Part shown: in pieces, positions 1 to 11,670 of the stretch
Layout of the letters: each line of letters begins with the position of its first letter
Position numbering within the stretch: position 1 is the stretch's first letter
From: Ceratotherium simum simum
Taxonomy: Eukaryota; Chordata; Mammalia; Perissodactyla; Rhinocerotidae
Direction of reading: 5' to 3'
Length of the DNA: 64,000 nucleotides
Assembly (NCBI RefSeq): GCF_000283155.1
Contig: NW_004454182.1
Location: forward strand, 2,559,955 to 2,623,954
Translations under genes and position numbers: made by a program
Notes under the pieces: generated by a model
What the model saw: only the letters and a program-made list of their open reading frames with translations
What the model was told of the DNA's origin: nothing
Database searches by the model: none

Positions 1-1540
1 TTTTTGTTACTGATTTCTAGTTTGATTTCATTATAGTCGAAGAACATACTCTGCATGATTTCATTTCTGTTAAATGTGTTGGAGCTTGCTTTATTGTTCA
101 GAATATCTCTATCTTGATATATTTGTTTGGCACTTGAAAGAATGTTTGTTCTACTGTATTTGGGTGAAGTGCACTATACATCTTGATTAGATACTATTGG
201 CTGATGATGTTATTGAGTTCTTCCATATTTTTGTTGATTTTCTGTCTAGCTGTTCAATCAATTGTTGAGAGGTAGGTGTTGTGATTTCCAACCATAAATG
301 TAGATTTGTCTGTTTCTCCTTTTAAGTCTATCAGTTTCTGCTTCACATATTTTCTAGTTCTTTTATTTAGTACATACACGTTTAGGACTAAGATGTCTTC
401 TTCTTGTGTTAACCCCTTATAATTGTTTAATGCCCCTCACTTAGTCTGGTAAATTTCTTTGCTCTGAGGTCTATCTAATATTATTTAAATTGAGGTTTAT
501 TTAATCTTAATATAGCCACTTCTGTCTTTCTTATATAAAATTTTTTGTGATGTATCTTTTTCCATTCTTTTACTTTAAACTTGCTTATATCATTGTATTT
601 GAAGTGAGTTTCTTGGACAAAGCATATAGTGAAGGCATATTGACTGATCCACTCTGCCAATCACTGACTAGTAATAAGGTAAGTATTGATTTGTTAGAGC
701 TTAAGTCTGCCATTTTAGTTTGCTTTTTATTTGTTCTTTTTGCCTTTCATTTTTCTCTCTTTTTCCCGCCTGTCTGTGGGTTACTTGAACATTTTTAAAT
801 CTCACTTCTATTTATCTATAGTGTGTTTGATTATAGTTCTTTGTATAACTTTTTTACTACTTGCTCTAAACATTACATTATATCTATATAACTTATCACA
901 GTCCACTAGTGTTCTCATTTCACCAGTTTGAATGAAATGTAGAAACTTTTCCTCCTCTTAAGTTCCTTTACTCTTTTTCATTTATAGTATAATTACTTTA
1001 AAACTTTCTTCTACATACATTTAGAAACCTATTGGACAGTTTTATAATTTTTCCTTCAACTGTCAAACATAATTAAAAAACTCAAGGGGAGAATGAAAGC
1101 CTGACGTATATTTCTATATTTTTGCTTACTATGTTCTTTCTTTCTTCTTAAAGTATCAAAATTTCTTTTTAAAATTATTTCCTTTCTGTTTGGAGAACTT
1201 CTTTTAGTCATTCTTTAGGATAGATCTGCTGGTGACAAATTGTCTTAATTTTCCTTCATCTGAGAATGTCTTCACTAACCATCATACGTAACTGATATTT
1301 TCCCTGGCTTTAGGATTCCAGATTTATATTTATTTTTCCTTCAGCACTTGAAAAATGCTGTACCACTTCTTTCTGACTTCCCTGGTTTTTGACAAGAAAT
1401 TCATTGTCATTCAAATTGGCTTTTTTCCAATAAATAATGTGTTGTTTTTCTCTGGATTTCTTATAAATCTTTTTTGTCTATTTGATAAGCAATTTCAATT
1501 TGATTTTTCAATTTATTAATAAGACAACATTTAATGTTTA
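1..1540 (-). mobile_element. Old LINE-1 (L1M-type) fragment, antisense
   Basis: Read on the + strand, this follows the familiar antisense text of old mammalian LINE-1s: phrases resembling AGAACATACTCTGCATGATT (near 41), a 'sticks of TTTCTTGGACAAAGCATATAG' type segment near 610, and TCTGCTGGTGACAAATTGTC near 1227. Many small differences and indels mark it as ancient and non-coding. It runs off the left edge of the window. The open frames at 547-931 are read-through of this antisense L1 and are not genes. Confidence 0.8.
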
Positions 1541-2009
1541 CCTCCCTACCAGAAGTTGGTGCTATAATGGGAATTGTTTTTTGTTTTATTGTTTTGTTTT
1601 GTTTTCTTTGCCACTGGTTGAAGTTTATTGTGAAACCTTGTGGAGTGAGGCTGGGATGGGGTAGGCCAGGATGGGGAGAGAATCTTCTTACAAATACTTT
1701 ATAAAGTTTTTAGATAAAATAATAATTCAAAAGTCATCCAAGATATATTCCAAGTATGTGTGCCCAAATATTGTTTTGGCCTTAAACTGGAAGCTAATCT
1801 TCACTCTTAATAATACACATTTCAGTAGATTTTTTTCTCTCTACCTTTGCAGCACCTAATTCTTTTTGAATATTTAATATAGAGACTATGGTGACAAACA
1901 TCCAAATATCCTTTTCCCATTATTACATTTTATAAAATTAAGAGGGTGGCCATGGAGCTGAGTCAGGAAACTATGCCAACTTGATTTAGTAGATATAACA
2001 TGGACTATT
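1541..2009. other. No recognised feature
   Basis: AT-rich sequence with a TTTTG-rich run near 1580-1600 and a short G-rich patch near 1650-1680. The left part could be a further decayed extension of the antisense L1. I see no gene or clear repeat. Confidence 0.4.
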
Positions 2010-2215
2010 TAGTTGAACACACTTAGATTCTAATTTCCGCTCTGATTCTGACTGGACTAAACAAGCTAATGTCAATTATTCATTCTCTGCTTCCTCTTCT
2101 TGAAAAAAAATGATAGTGCTTTAAAAACGGTGGTAGTGTAGGGTTATGCAAGCCATAATGAAGGCACGTATATAGTATCTAGAATTACTAATTAGTTGCT
2201 AAATACTGAATTGCT
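2010..2215 (+). mobile_element. MIR SINE relic
   Basis: The order of blocks follows MIR: a CTCTGATTCTGACTGG-like core, a pyrimidine-rich TCTGCTTCCTCTTCTTG block, AAAATGATAGTGC, then a GCACGTATATAGTATCTAGAATT tail region. It is strongly diverged, as expected for this ancient tRNA-derived family. Edges are approximate. Confidence 0.5.
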
Positions 2216-3089
2216 TTCTTTTTCTTCATGAAATATGTAAAAGTTTGCTAGCCCTCTAGTGCACGTATTCTACTTATGGATGTATAGTACTATTATGGAC
2301 CTCTCTTTCAGTCTACAAAATACACACCCACTTTAAAACTTTAAGTCTCATGGATCTCAACTTTTTGTCTTTAAGAATTTTCTAACAACCTTCAATTGTA
2401 CAAAATGCCGTTCTCAACTTAGAATGTGTAACTTTTTCACATTCAGATATACTACAATGCCAGTAAAATTTATATTCTACCTATAATTAGTTACTTAACA
2501 TTCTTCAAATATGTAATATATTTTTACTGATTCTGTACCCATTTATCCGTGTTATCCCATCATGGTGCATTTACTATGTTTATCAATTACTCTGATTTTA
2601 AGAGAGTTTCTTTTCTTATTTATCTGTGTGTTCTGAAGAGATGTTAAAAAGAAGGAACCATCTAGTTCTTAATCAATATCAGTGGAATTTTATATACCTC
2701 AAACTCTTCATCTTCTAGATCGATTTCATAATCTTCACTTAAAACTTACTAAATTGAAATTTGCCTTATTGGCATCAATATTCAAGCATTTTCTGATTCT
2801 TGAAATTTGTCATATCCCTCCATTGTCAAGTCAATGAATTAATTCTCTTATTTTTTTCTTTAACATGTATTTACCATCCAACCTGTCATTCTCTTTCAAG
2901 TTCTCACTACCCTAGTTCAGCTTCTGTTTTTATTTCACCTGAATTATCACATTCATTTCTAACTGACATGAATGTCTCTAGCCTGTTCTCTCCCAATTTC
3001 ATATATCCTAACATTGCTCATTTTTTAAAAAAACTACTTCTCATGGTAGATTATTTGCAAAGATGTTTTCAATAATTTCTCTCCTCCTT
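2216..3089. other. Unannotated AT-rich stretch
   Basis: No repeat family or gene was recognised. The open frame at 2800-3075 lacks a start context, codon bias or any domain and is treated as chance. Confidence 0.4.
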
Positions 3090-3555
3090 GCATGCAGCTA
3101 TTTTGCAATAGGATTTTACCACTCCTCAAATTAAGGCTCTATTCCCCGGTGCTTGAATCCCGGCTGATATTGTGACTTATTTTTGATGATAGAATGTAGC
3201 AGAAGTGATGTTTTGCAACTTTCAAGTTTATACATCAAGAAACTTTGCAGCTTCTGCTTTTGCTGTCTTGGAGCATAGGGCTATCATGTGAAGAAGCTCA
3301 GACTAGCTTGCTGGAGCATGAAATCATATGGAGCAGACACAGACTGACCCAACCATAGCCTTCTACACCAATTAGCCTCATTATGAGCCACCATCTCAAC
3401 GCAGCTGCATGGATGATCCATACTAAAACCACCAAAAGGATAACCCACATGTGCCCAGGACAAATGGCTATCCCACACCATCATGAGCAAATGGCTATTG
3501 TTGTAAATGACTAGAATTGGTGTGGTTTGCACTCAGAAATAGATAAGTGATACAG
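3090..3555 (+). mobile_element. MaLR (MLT1-type) LTR, left copy
   Basis: Matches the known MLT1 LTR layout in order: GAATCCCGGCTGATATTGTG near 3157, GTAGCAGAAGTGATG near 3197, GCAGCTTCTGCTTTTGCTGT near 3248, ATGTGAAGAAGCTCAGACTA near 3285, a AGCAAATGGCTATTGTTGT block near 3485, and an end near AATAGATAAGTGATACAG. Orientation is +. A minus-strand open frame (3284-3532) is antisense noise. Confidence 0.75.
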
Positions 3556-4500
3556 AAACTGGTGCTTAGATGTGAGTGTTGCCATGACAAAAATCTACAA
3601 TTTGTTACACTGGTTTTGGGATTGGTGGCAAATGGATTCCATTGGCCAAGGATAGTATAGCCTCTAAATTGTTGATGAGGACTGGCAAAGAGACTGTTGT
3701 AGTTTGGAGAAAGGATAATTTGTGTTATGTATTAGTGAACAATTAGCAAAACAGTCATTTGTGGTAACTTAGCAGATAGAACCCAGCTAAGGAAATCCAT
3801 AGACACAATGTGGAATGTGTCAATGGGTGCTTCTATTTCCTATAAAGTACTATGAGTGATGGACTGAAAAAAAAATTTTTCAGTTGTCCAATAGAATAGA
3901 AAGGAAGTACGGAGAGTCTTTTCCAAGCTAACAAGTATTTGTTAGTTTGGAAAATAACACTGTTCTTATTTCTAGACACTCCAAGATGCAAGACATTTTC
4001 AAAGTAAGAAATGGTTTCTTTGGAAAGATCAAAAGCTGGGTGTGGGTATGAAGTTTTAATCAAGACTTCAGAAAGATTTAAGGTGGTGTCAAGTAGACAT
4101 TTTCAACTAGGTGAAAGGTTCCTGAGAATACTAATAAGCATGTTGCTTTACAGCATCCAGACACACCACCCAAAGTAAGGGAGGCCAGTCTCCAAAAGAA
4201 TTCTTAGTCTGACTTTTGCCTAATGGAATGACTTATAATCCAATACATAGAAAGCCCTCAAAGTATACAAATTGGGCTAAAAGGAACCAAGAAAGTTTAA
4301 AATGGAAAGAAGATTTTGGATCCTCAAGCTTCTATGAGCTGGAAATTGCCTGAGAAAGCTGTTTAGCTTTAAATAAATACAGGTTGTTTTTTATAAATAT
4401 GAAAAAATACTTCAGAGTTCAAAGCAAAGACCAAGATGACTTGCCAAGAACTAAGGGAAACCATGAATTAAAGAACCATATCTAAGGATAAGAACTTCAT
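3556..4500 (+). mobile_element. MaLR internal region (non-coding)
   Basis: Lies between two MLT1-like LTRs in the same orientation. It opens with the phrase order typical of MaLR internals: GTGAGTGTTGCCATGACAAA near 3571, TTTTGGGATTGGTGGCAAAT near 3614, GCAAAGAGACTGTTGTAG near 3687. MaLR internals carry no intact retroviral genes and none is visible here. Assignment rests mainly on the first 200 bases and the flanking LTRs. Confidence 0.6.
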
Positions 4501-4865
4501 CTTCTTAAGGAATGTTTCCTCTCCTTAGAGTAGGTGGATCAGGCACCATGTGCCTGGCTGGATTTCAGAACTGCCACGCCCCAGTTCACTGCTCTCTTCA
4601 GTACAGTGCTGCCTTGTGATAATCTCAGCTGAAGCCCCGGGAGGATGGGACCACAAGGAGCAGAAACAGACTCAGCTTGTGCCCTTACATCGATCAGTAG
4701 AGCCATGACTACAGCCACATGAACGACCCCAGGCAAACTTAAAAAGAAGAAAACACAGAAGCTGAGCCCAACTTAAATTACTGGGTCATAGAACTGTGAA
4801 CAAACAAAAATGGCTTTTTGAAGCCAGTAGGTTTTGGGATGGGCTATTATGTTGTTCCTTTCCCA
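4501..4865 (+). mobile_element. MaLR (MLT1-type) LTR, right copy
   Basis: The right half matches MLT1 well: ACTACAGCCACATGAACGAC near 4708, AGCTGAGCCCAACTTAAATT near 4760, TCATAGAACTGTGAACAAAC near 4787, AGCCAGTAGGTTTTGGGATG near 4822. The left half (4501-4680) is much less like the left LTR, so this copy may be of a different subfamily or rearranged. Confidence 0.6.
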
Positions 4866-7800
4866 AAGATAATGTACTATTGTACTATTTCCTACATTAA
4901 TAAGTATTTAAGTAAAGTCAAGTGCCCAATGATTCATATTTATATTACTACTTCCTTAAACTGTACCCTTGTCTTTCTTGTCAATAGGCCTCCAAAATGT
5001 AATGATTATTTAATATGTCAAGTAATGCTTCATGTCCATTACCATATTTAGTATTTCCCATATTTTCCTGTCCAATCATCCAAAGACTGTTCTTCAGATG
5101 TAGTTATATGTCACATCATCTACAAGTCTTCTCTGACTTTGTAACCCACCCATACATTGAAATGTACCTAACATGTTGATAATTATCTTTGCCTGTGTGG
5201 TAACATATATAATTTTATCATATGAATATCCAGTTTATTAAACTCATAACCCTTGAATTAGTGTCAATAAAATATTTACACTTGAACAGGAGGTTAAAGG
5301 AATTCTTTTGAGTTAAATCTGTCACATTCTTCTTATAATATAACTATATTCTCTTAAATTATCTTTTTGCCACGGTCTGAATAAAGTTTCTTCTCCATTT
5401 CCATTATGCAATTAGCTCTACTTTTGATTCAACTTTGACAATGACAAAAGAGTCATATGTCTAGATTTCTAATTCTCAGTCGTTTTCCATGCTGCATATA
5501 TTAAGAGGATTTTTATAAGTCATCAGTTCTCTTAACTGGCTTTATGTTGATGATATTTAAGCACTGCAGAAATACTTAGGAAAGTGCTAGTTTTAGAACC
5601 TCTACTGTATAAAATTACTATATACTGCAGTCCATTGGCTTCCATAAAGAAAAACTTTCTTTAATAATAACAATAAGTAACTTGCAAGCTGGTAAAAGCC
5701 ATTTTTCAAGTAACTAAATCATGACAATGGCAATAAATTCTTCCATGGTTGGTGAAGTATATTGCTTCTAGTAAGGCAGATATTTTCTCAAGCTTATTAA
5801 AAGAAGAGAGACAGCCTTTTTTTGTTCCTATTGATGGGTTTATCCAACCATAAAAGATGCATTTCCTTGTATTTACCATTTCATTCTGCTGATTATTACC
5901 AACACAGTAAACTGGTAAATGCAACTTCTGATTTGAATATTTTTGAGAGCAAATTAAAAACAAAGTTTGACAGTTTTTTTGTCATTAAAATAAAATGCAA
6001 AATGCAGCTTGTAAAAATACTTCATTAAACAAAAAAGAAAGGAAAATATCATATACAAATGGGCACTGAAAATGGAAGCTTATGAGACTGTATTACACAA
6101 AAGTAAATGAAATAACTCTGTAGATTTTCAATCTCAGATTGAATAGCCAGAAGACAGCTATTGAAATGTTGGGAGCTGTTAACAACAGACTTAAAATATG
6201 GCTTCCTCCAAGATGTATTTTTGTAACAAAGCCTTTGAATAGTTGTAATCCAGCTATCAAATATTTTGAAGCTTATTCTTAAACTGTAAAATAGAAACAT
6301 TTAAGGAAAAAAAATCATCAGGAAATTCAAATATCAATTATAATTTCTTTCTTTTTTTCTTCTAAAAACTCTAGATGATAAAAATGACTTTTTTATGGTT
6401 GAAATTCTCCTCTCTCACAAATTTTCAGATAAAATATTATATTTCAAAAAGAAATTATTGGGTATGATCACAGAGAAAAAAAATGTGTCACTATTTCCTT
6501 TTAATGCCCAATTAGGATTTTTAATGACAAAATCTTATTTATCCATAGTAATGAATGTGGGTTTTGGGAGAGAATCCCTAGGTAATTTGATTGAGGAAAC
6601 CAGCTTATCCATTCAAAATAATTTGTGTAACTACTATGTACAAATTGTACACTAAATTGGTAGGATTTTCACCTTGCCTTTAGAAAGTTAGTGTTTAATA
6701 GTTGAAATGCAAATAATGACTTCTTCACAAAGTGAAAAGATATAATATCATTAATTTATACTGATATGCACATGTTCCATGGTCAGTACAGCTTTCTCGG
6801 GAGAACGAAGTTGCTGCTTAGAAAATTGGTGAGCCTGATTCTGCAAAGCAGACTGGTATTTTATGTGCACTACAGGAGAACCTACAGATTCATACTCACT
6901 ACTTTTATGTATCATTTTCTAGAGATTTGAATATTCTTGGCAGCCATATTGTCTCTCTCTTAGATGATTCTGAACATTTAATATTTGTGGATGTAAAATA
7001 ATTTGTGAATGTCCATTACCAGGAATTAAAGATATTTTGCAAGGAATAAAGTAGTAATTGCAATATATGAGCAAAATACAACATTCTATTTTCCAAGATT
7101 TGCTACCAATAATGATGAGAGACAGTATTCACAGTGATATTTTATTTTAAAGTGAGATAAAATTATCATTTCATCAATATTCCATGATCAAATGCTCCAC
7201 CTGGGAAAGCGCCACCTTCCAGAATAACCCTTCGTCCATTGGAGTCCTTCGAGGAAGGATTACTTGGCAATGTGATCCTGGTCAAAATAAATCAACTTGG
7301 AGTTGAAAGGAGTCAAGCTCTAAAATAATGAATCTGGCCCTAAAAGAATTGAATAGAGGGTAGGGATAGAATCTACCCTGGGGGAAGAAAGTTAGCCAAG
7401 TTCAAAGGAAGGTGGGAGAATTCGAGTTACTGTCCACTCCTCCTGTTCTCCCCACTCTGTTCCTCTTATCGCATTTTAAAATCTCATTTTATTTTCCATC
7501 TCTCTTCTCCCTCCACTCAAAGTCCTCTAGAAGTAATAGATGGAGCCAAACTAAATCTGGGAAAATACAAATTATGAATAAATATGAAAACGATGTTTAA
7601 CTTGATTAGCAAATTTGGGTAAGTGAATTATAAGAAAATATCTTCAGAGAATTTTTTTTAAAAAGGAAATAAGATTACAGTGCATTCCAAAATATTGCAC
7701 CATGTCTCATTCTGATCAAGATGCAATAAAGCTCTCTATGTAGGTATGAAATACATAGATGATTGAGATTTCAAATTTATTAATGATAAAAATTTATCAC

Positions 7801-7887
7801 ATTGAAAACATACCTGTATTTCACTGTTTTAAAAGTCACTATATTAAAAAACAAATAACAAAACAAGACCAAAAAACCCAAAAGGAT
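4866..7887. other. Unannotated AT-rich stretch, about 3 kb
   Basis: I saw no confident repeat or gene. Short open frames (for example 5706-5963, 6049-6300 and 6395-6655) overlap each other on both strands and show no recognisable domain. Nothing suggests splicing signals around a coding block. Confidence 0.4.
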
Positions 7888-8043
7888 TCAGGGACACTTT
7901 GGGAGGTGCTGGATGCGTCTATTCCCTTGATCGTCGTGATGGTATCACTGGTGTTGACATATGCCCAAACTCATCGAACTGTACACATTAAATGCGCAGT
8001 TCTTTGTATGTCAATTATACCTCAGTAAAGCTGTTTAAAAAAG
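7888..8043 (+). mobile_element. L1M 3' end
   Basis: Shows the conserved 3' UTR block of old L1s: ACATATGCCCAAACTCATCG near 7958, ACTGTACACATTAAATGCG near 7978, TGTATGTCAATTATACCTCA near 8006, then TAAAGCTGTTTAAAAAAG, the decayed poly(A) end. Only the last 155 bases are present, a typical 5'-truncated copy. Confidence 0.75.
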
Positions 8044-9363
8044 ATGCATTGTGTACCAAAATAGCTGTAACGGAGTTATAAAAACACCAATGAACTAAAA
8101 CTAGCCTGCAATATGGTTGAACTTTTTTGTATGATTAGGTAAATTAGTGGTTTATATATAACTAATTCTCAAAATTATGTCCAATGTCAAGGACTAATTA
8201 AAAGCAATAGTGACAGCTTGTGTTATGTTAACGAAGACTAAAATTTTAGAAATCTGAAGTCTAAACAGAAAAAGATCTCAAAGGAGTCTAGTGCTCTAAG
8301 ATGGTTCTTATCTCCCCATAAACCTGCTGCTTCCCTATCTCAAAAGTCACCTGTTGCTCCTGCACTACTCAGTTCAGCCCAGGGGTTCAAAAGGAGCAAG
8401 GAAGCCAGCATATCTTGTACTCCATGTGTTCACTTAATAGAAACTACCCAACAGAAGATTAGGTAATCTTTGCAAGTTTTGCTCAGTATTCAGTGGGCAA
8501 AATTTTACAGGCGATTACAGTTCAGTAATTGACTTGGACAGAGAAAAAGGTGCCTTTTTAAAAAACATTTTGTGAGTTTTCCTAAAATGTAGGAAAAAAA
8601 AAATGTCTAAGCAAAACCACCACCACCACCACAACAAACCTCACTGGATGTATCTTCCCAAAGCTCTAATATGGGGAATATGTCCAAGTTGCTCTATATG
8701 ATAACCTGTCTACTAGGAAATGTAATGTGACATATCTCTGAGAAGCACTGTTATTAAAAATTTATCAGCTTGAAGAGTCACAGGACCATGAGAACATGGT
8801 ATAGCATGTGCTAGAGCAGATAGTTCCCACAGACCTTTGTGCTGTACCATTATTAACCATTCATGCCTGGATCAAGTGGAAGTTCTGGAGTTCCCAAAGA
8901 ATTCTTAGAGAGAAGAAAGTGGAACATTTATGCGCTTAGAAAACTTGCAGTTTACCTTAGGGAATGAAAGTATTTTAATTTTGTAACAATTTAGACAAGC
9001 AGATTGGTGCGCAATGGCTGAATATCTGCCCTGCCAATGACAGAACATAGTTGGCCTTCATAAACACATTGTTGCTCTATGCTGAATATTGTAGAAGTGT
9101 TGAGAATGCAGTAAAAGAGCAAGAAGCCTTGTGGAAGAAATTAACATGATAGGATGATACAGTCTATAATTAATGCCTATAATTTATTTGTTGAAATGTA
9201 TAGAGAGAGGAATAACTAATCCCCTAGGAGAAGCTGAAAAAGTTGGGCCATAGAAACTGACATTTGAAATTGGTCTGGAAGAATGTGTATGAATTTATTC
9301 AATGCAGGAAGAAAATGAAATCTTCCCCAACTAGTAAAATATGAAAGGAAAAATTTATTTGTT
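8044..9363. other. Unannotated stretch with a short (ACC)n run
   Basis: AT-rich sequence without a recognised repeat, except a short CCACCACCACCACCACAAC tract near 8615-8635. The right end supplies the target site of the ERE insertion that follows. Confidence 0.4.
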
Positions 9364-9378
9364 AGAAGTGTTAGCCTA

Positions 9379-9675
9379 GGGCCGGCCCCGTGGCTTAGCG
9401 GTTGGGTGCGTGCGCTCCGCTGCTGGCAGCCCGGGTTTGGATCCCGGGCGCACACCGACGCACCACTTCTCCGGCCATGCTGAGGCCGCGTCCCACGTGC
9501 AGCAGCTGGAGGGGTGTGCAGCTATGACATACAACCATCTACTGGGGCTTTGGGGGAAAAAAAATGGAGGAGGATTGGCAATAGATGTTAGCTCAGAACC
9601 TGTCTTCCTCAGGAAAAAGAGGAGGATTGGCATGGGTGTTAGCTCAGGGCTGATCTTCCTCACAAAAAAAAAAAA
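9379..9675 (+). mobile_element. ERE SINE, long form, young, with perfect TSD
   Basis: Starts GGGCCGGCCCCGTGGCTTAG. The tRNA-derived head has an A-box-like TGGCTTAGCGG and a B-box-like GGTTTGGATCCC, the RNA polymerase III promoter pair. The body carries GGCCATGCTGAGGCCGCG and CTACTGGGGCTTTGGGGG, then two tandem GGAGGATTGGCA...TTAGCTCAG...TCTTCCTCA units and poly(A). It is bounded by a perfect 15-base target-site duplication, AGAAGTGTTAGCCTA, at 9364-9378 and 9676-9690. Open frames across it are SINE sequence, not genes. Confidence 0.97.
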
Positions 9676-9894
9676 AGAAGTGTTAGCCTACTGGGCATGA
9701 TTGACAGTTGTTATTGAATTCAAGTATTGGGTATTCGAGTCTGAGGTGGCGTGGCCAGTCTTGATTGCGTTACTCTTCCAAACATGTTTCTCTACGTCTC
9801 CTTTCAGTTTGGCATTTTTTGAAGTTTATGTGGTAAAATAATATGTTACTGACAAAGAACTCACCTAACGTAAATATTAATATATCGTCAGAAT

Positions 9895-10215
9895 TTATGT
9901 GGGTGAACCACACAGCTATTAAATAATCATGTAAATAAATACATCTTGCTACCTAAATAAAGTTCACAATATATTGTTGGAAGAAAACAAAACACTAGAA
10001 ATTAGTATCTATTAAAAGATCCTATTTAAAAAAAAAAAAAAAACACTAAACGTTTACATGTATATATGTAAAAGTATTAGGCAAAATATACTCCACAGGG
10101 TTATTCTGGGGTACTGAAATTAGGGGTGGCTTTTGTCTTTTTTGTTATATGCATTTTTTGATTGTTCTACAATGAACATGAATTATGTATTTATTAAATA
10201 TGTACATGAATTTTA
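9895..10215 (+). mobile_element. L1M 3' end
   Basis: Follows the 3' UTR plan of an old L1: a CACAATATATTGTTGGAAGA block near 9965, an A-rich tract at 10027-10042, ATGTATATATGTAAAAGT, then GATTGTTCTACAATGAACAT near 10161. Diverged, 5'-truncated and non-coding. Edges are approximate. Confidence 0.55.
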
Positions 10216-10469
10216 AAAGAGAACTACATAATTTTTATGTCAACTAATAAGAAGCATAGAAAAGTGATAATTGAAGCAGGACTTGAGGTAGAAGAGCATG
10301 TATAACATAAGGCAATTATGACTCTTAGATCATTCTGTAGCATTGATACGGATTCTTGAGGCAGGTGTAGAGATCTCTTTATGAAAATGTAATGGCTTTA
10401 TTACCTTATGCCAAGTAGCTTTCTTCAACGTCTTCCTCTTTTACTATCCAATTAACTCCATGACAGCAA

Positions 10470-10600
10470 AAATATTATTTAAATTTCCTGTGACCCAGTT
10501 ACCCTGGTTTTCAAATGTGAATAAAATATCAAAACCTCTTCATAGGTTTGCTGTGAAAGTGGAATGTAATAATCGTTATAAATTATACAGATTCCTTTTG
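10470..10600 (+). mobile_element. Possible MIR relic
   Basis: A weak MIR-like run: TTTCAAATGTGAATAAAATA, CATAGGTTTGCTGTGAAAG, then ATAAATTATACAG. It resembles the 3' half of MIR but is very diverged. Confidence 0.3.
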
Positions 10601-11210
10601 GTGTAGAGCCACTTCTTTCTTAAAGCGCACTGTTCTGCTGGCAACACAGTGTCCTGTGTGGAGAAACTAAAAAATCCAGTAATCTCTATTCTGTGATATT
10701 ACAATCTGGAAGCACAGTAGGGTCTCTTAATAACTTTATCAACATTCTTCCTCAGTAGCGAGACAATTTCTTTACCAGTTATGGCTTTAACACAAGTGAA
10801 TAACTCTAGCTCTAAACCTGCTTTATGAACAATTAAAGTACTTGGTTTCATTTGTTTGGGAATAGTCTGCAGGTTTGGTGTTCAGACATCTGTGTCATAA
10901 AGGAGGGGCAAATTAGGGAACTGAGTCGAAGTCTATAAAACTTCTAATCAAAGCAAGAAAAAGAAAGGATTCAATACCAACTCAGATCTGAAAACTGGAA
11001 GCAACGTCTCAGTGTTCAGAACAAGTAGAGATCCTCGCTTAACCAAAGACTAAAGAATGAATATGCATTGATTCTACTTTGCTGTTTTAATATGAGCTGA
11101 TAAGAATAAGTCTTTAAGATACGAAGTGATTAGAAGTTCAAGCACACTTCAATCAGCAAATATCAGTAGCTGTAGAGGACCAAATTGTTCTGTCAATATT
11201 ATCTCTTTAA
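10601..11210. other. No recognised feature
   Basis: AT-rich single-copy-looking sequence. No gene or confident repeat is visible. Confidence 0.35.
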
Positions 11211-11670
11211 CATTTCTCCATTCTGTCTTCTGCTACTGCCTTATTCTAAGCTATCACACTCTCTCATCTGGATAAATATGATAGACTCTTTTCTGGTCTC
11301 TCTTATTCCATTTTAATCCCAACCTCAGTGCATTTTCTATACTGCAGTTCATATCCTAAAATATGACATCTGTTATCACGTTGCTGTTATCTTTAAATCT
11401 CTCTAGTAGATTCCCGTAGCTTCAAAGACTGAGGTCTACAAAGCCCTGCACTATTTGTAGCTTGCCTACTGCTCTAGCCTCACCCCTGGCCTCTCTCTGG
11501 GATTTCTACAAACCAGCTCCCCCAGCCGCTCCGGGATAGTATTCACCTTCTACATGCCCCATATTTGCTCGCCTCTTACAGCCTTAATACATATCATTCT
11601 CTCCTCTAAAGCTAATCCTGCTCCTTAGCCATCCCTGATTAACACCTCTAACTCTTCAGATTTTGATTCT
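11211..11670 (+). mobile_element. LINE-2 (L2) relic
   Basis: Follows the L2 3' region in order: CACACTCTCTCATCTGGATA near 11256, TCTGGTCTCTCTTATTCC near 11292, AAGCCCTGCACTATTTGTAG near 11440, TTGCCTACTGCTCTAGCCTC near 11461, then a pyrimidine-rich block near 11600. It is strongly diverged, as expected for this old family. Confidence 0.6.

Noticed and set aside
9395..9450. tRNA gene suggested by A-box and B-box sequences in the ERE heads
   Set aside because: These are SINE promoters. No cloverleaf with a proper anticodon arm is kept.
9216..9700. Overlapping frames of 79-96 residues on both strands
   Set aside because: They lie in an ERE SINE with a perfect TSD; their proline/arginine-rich text is the SINE translated.
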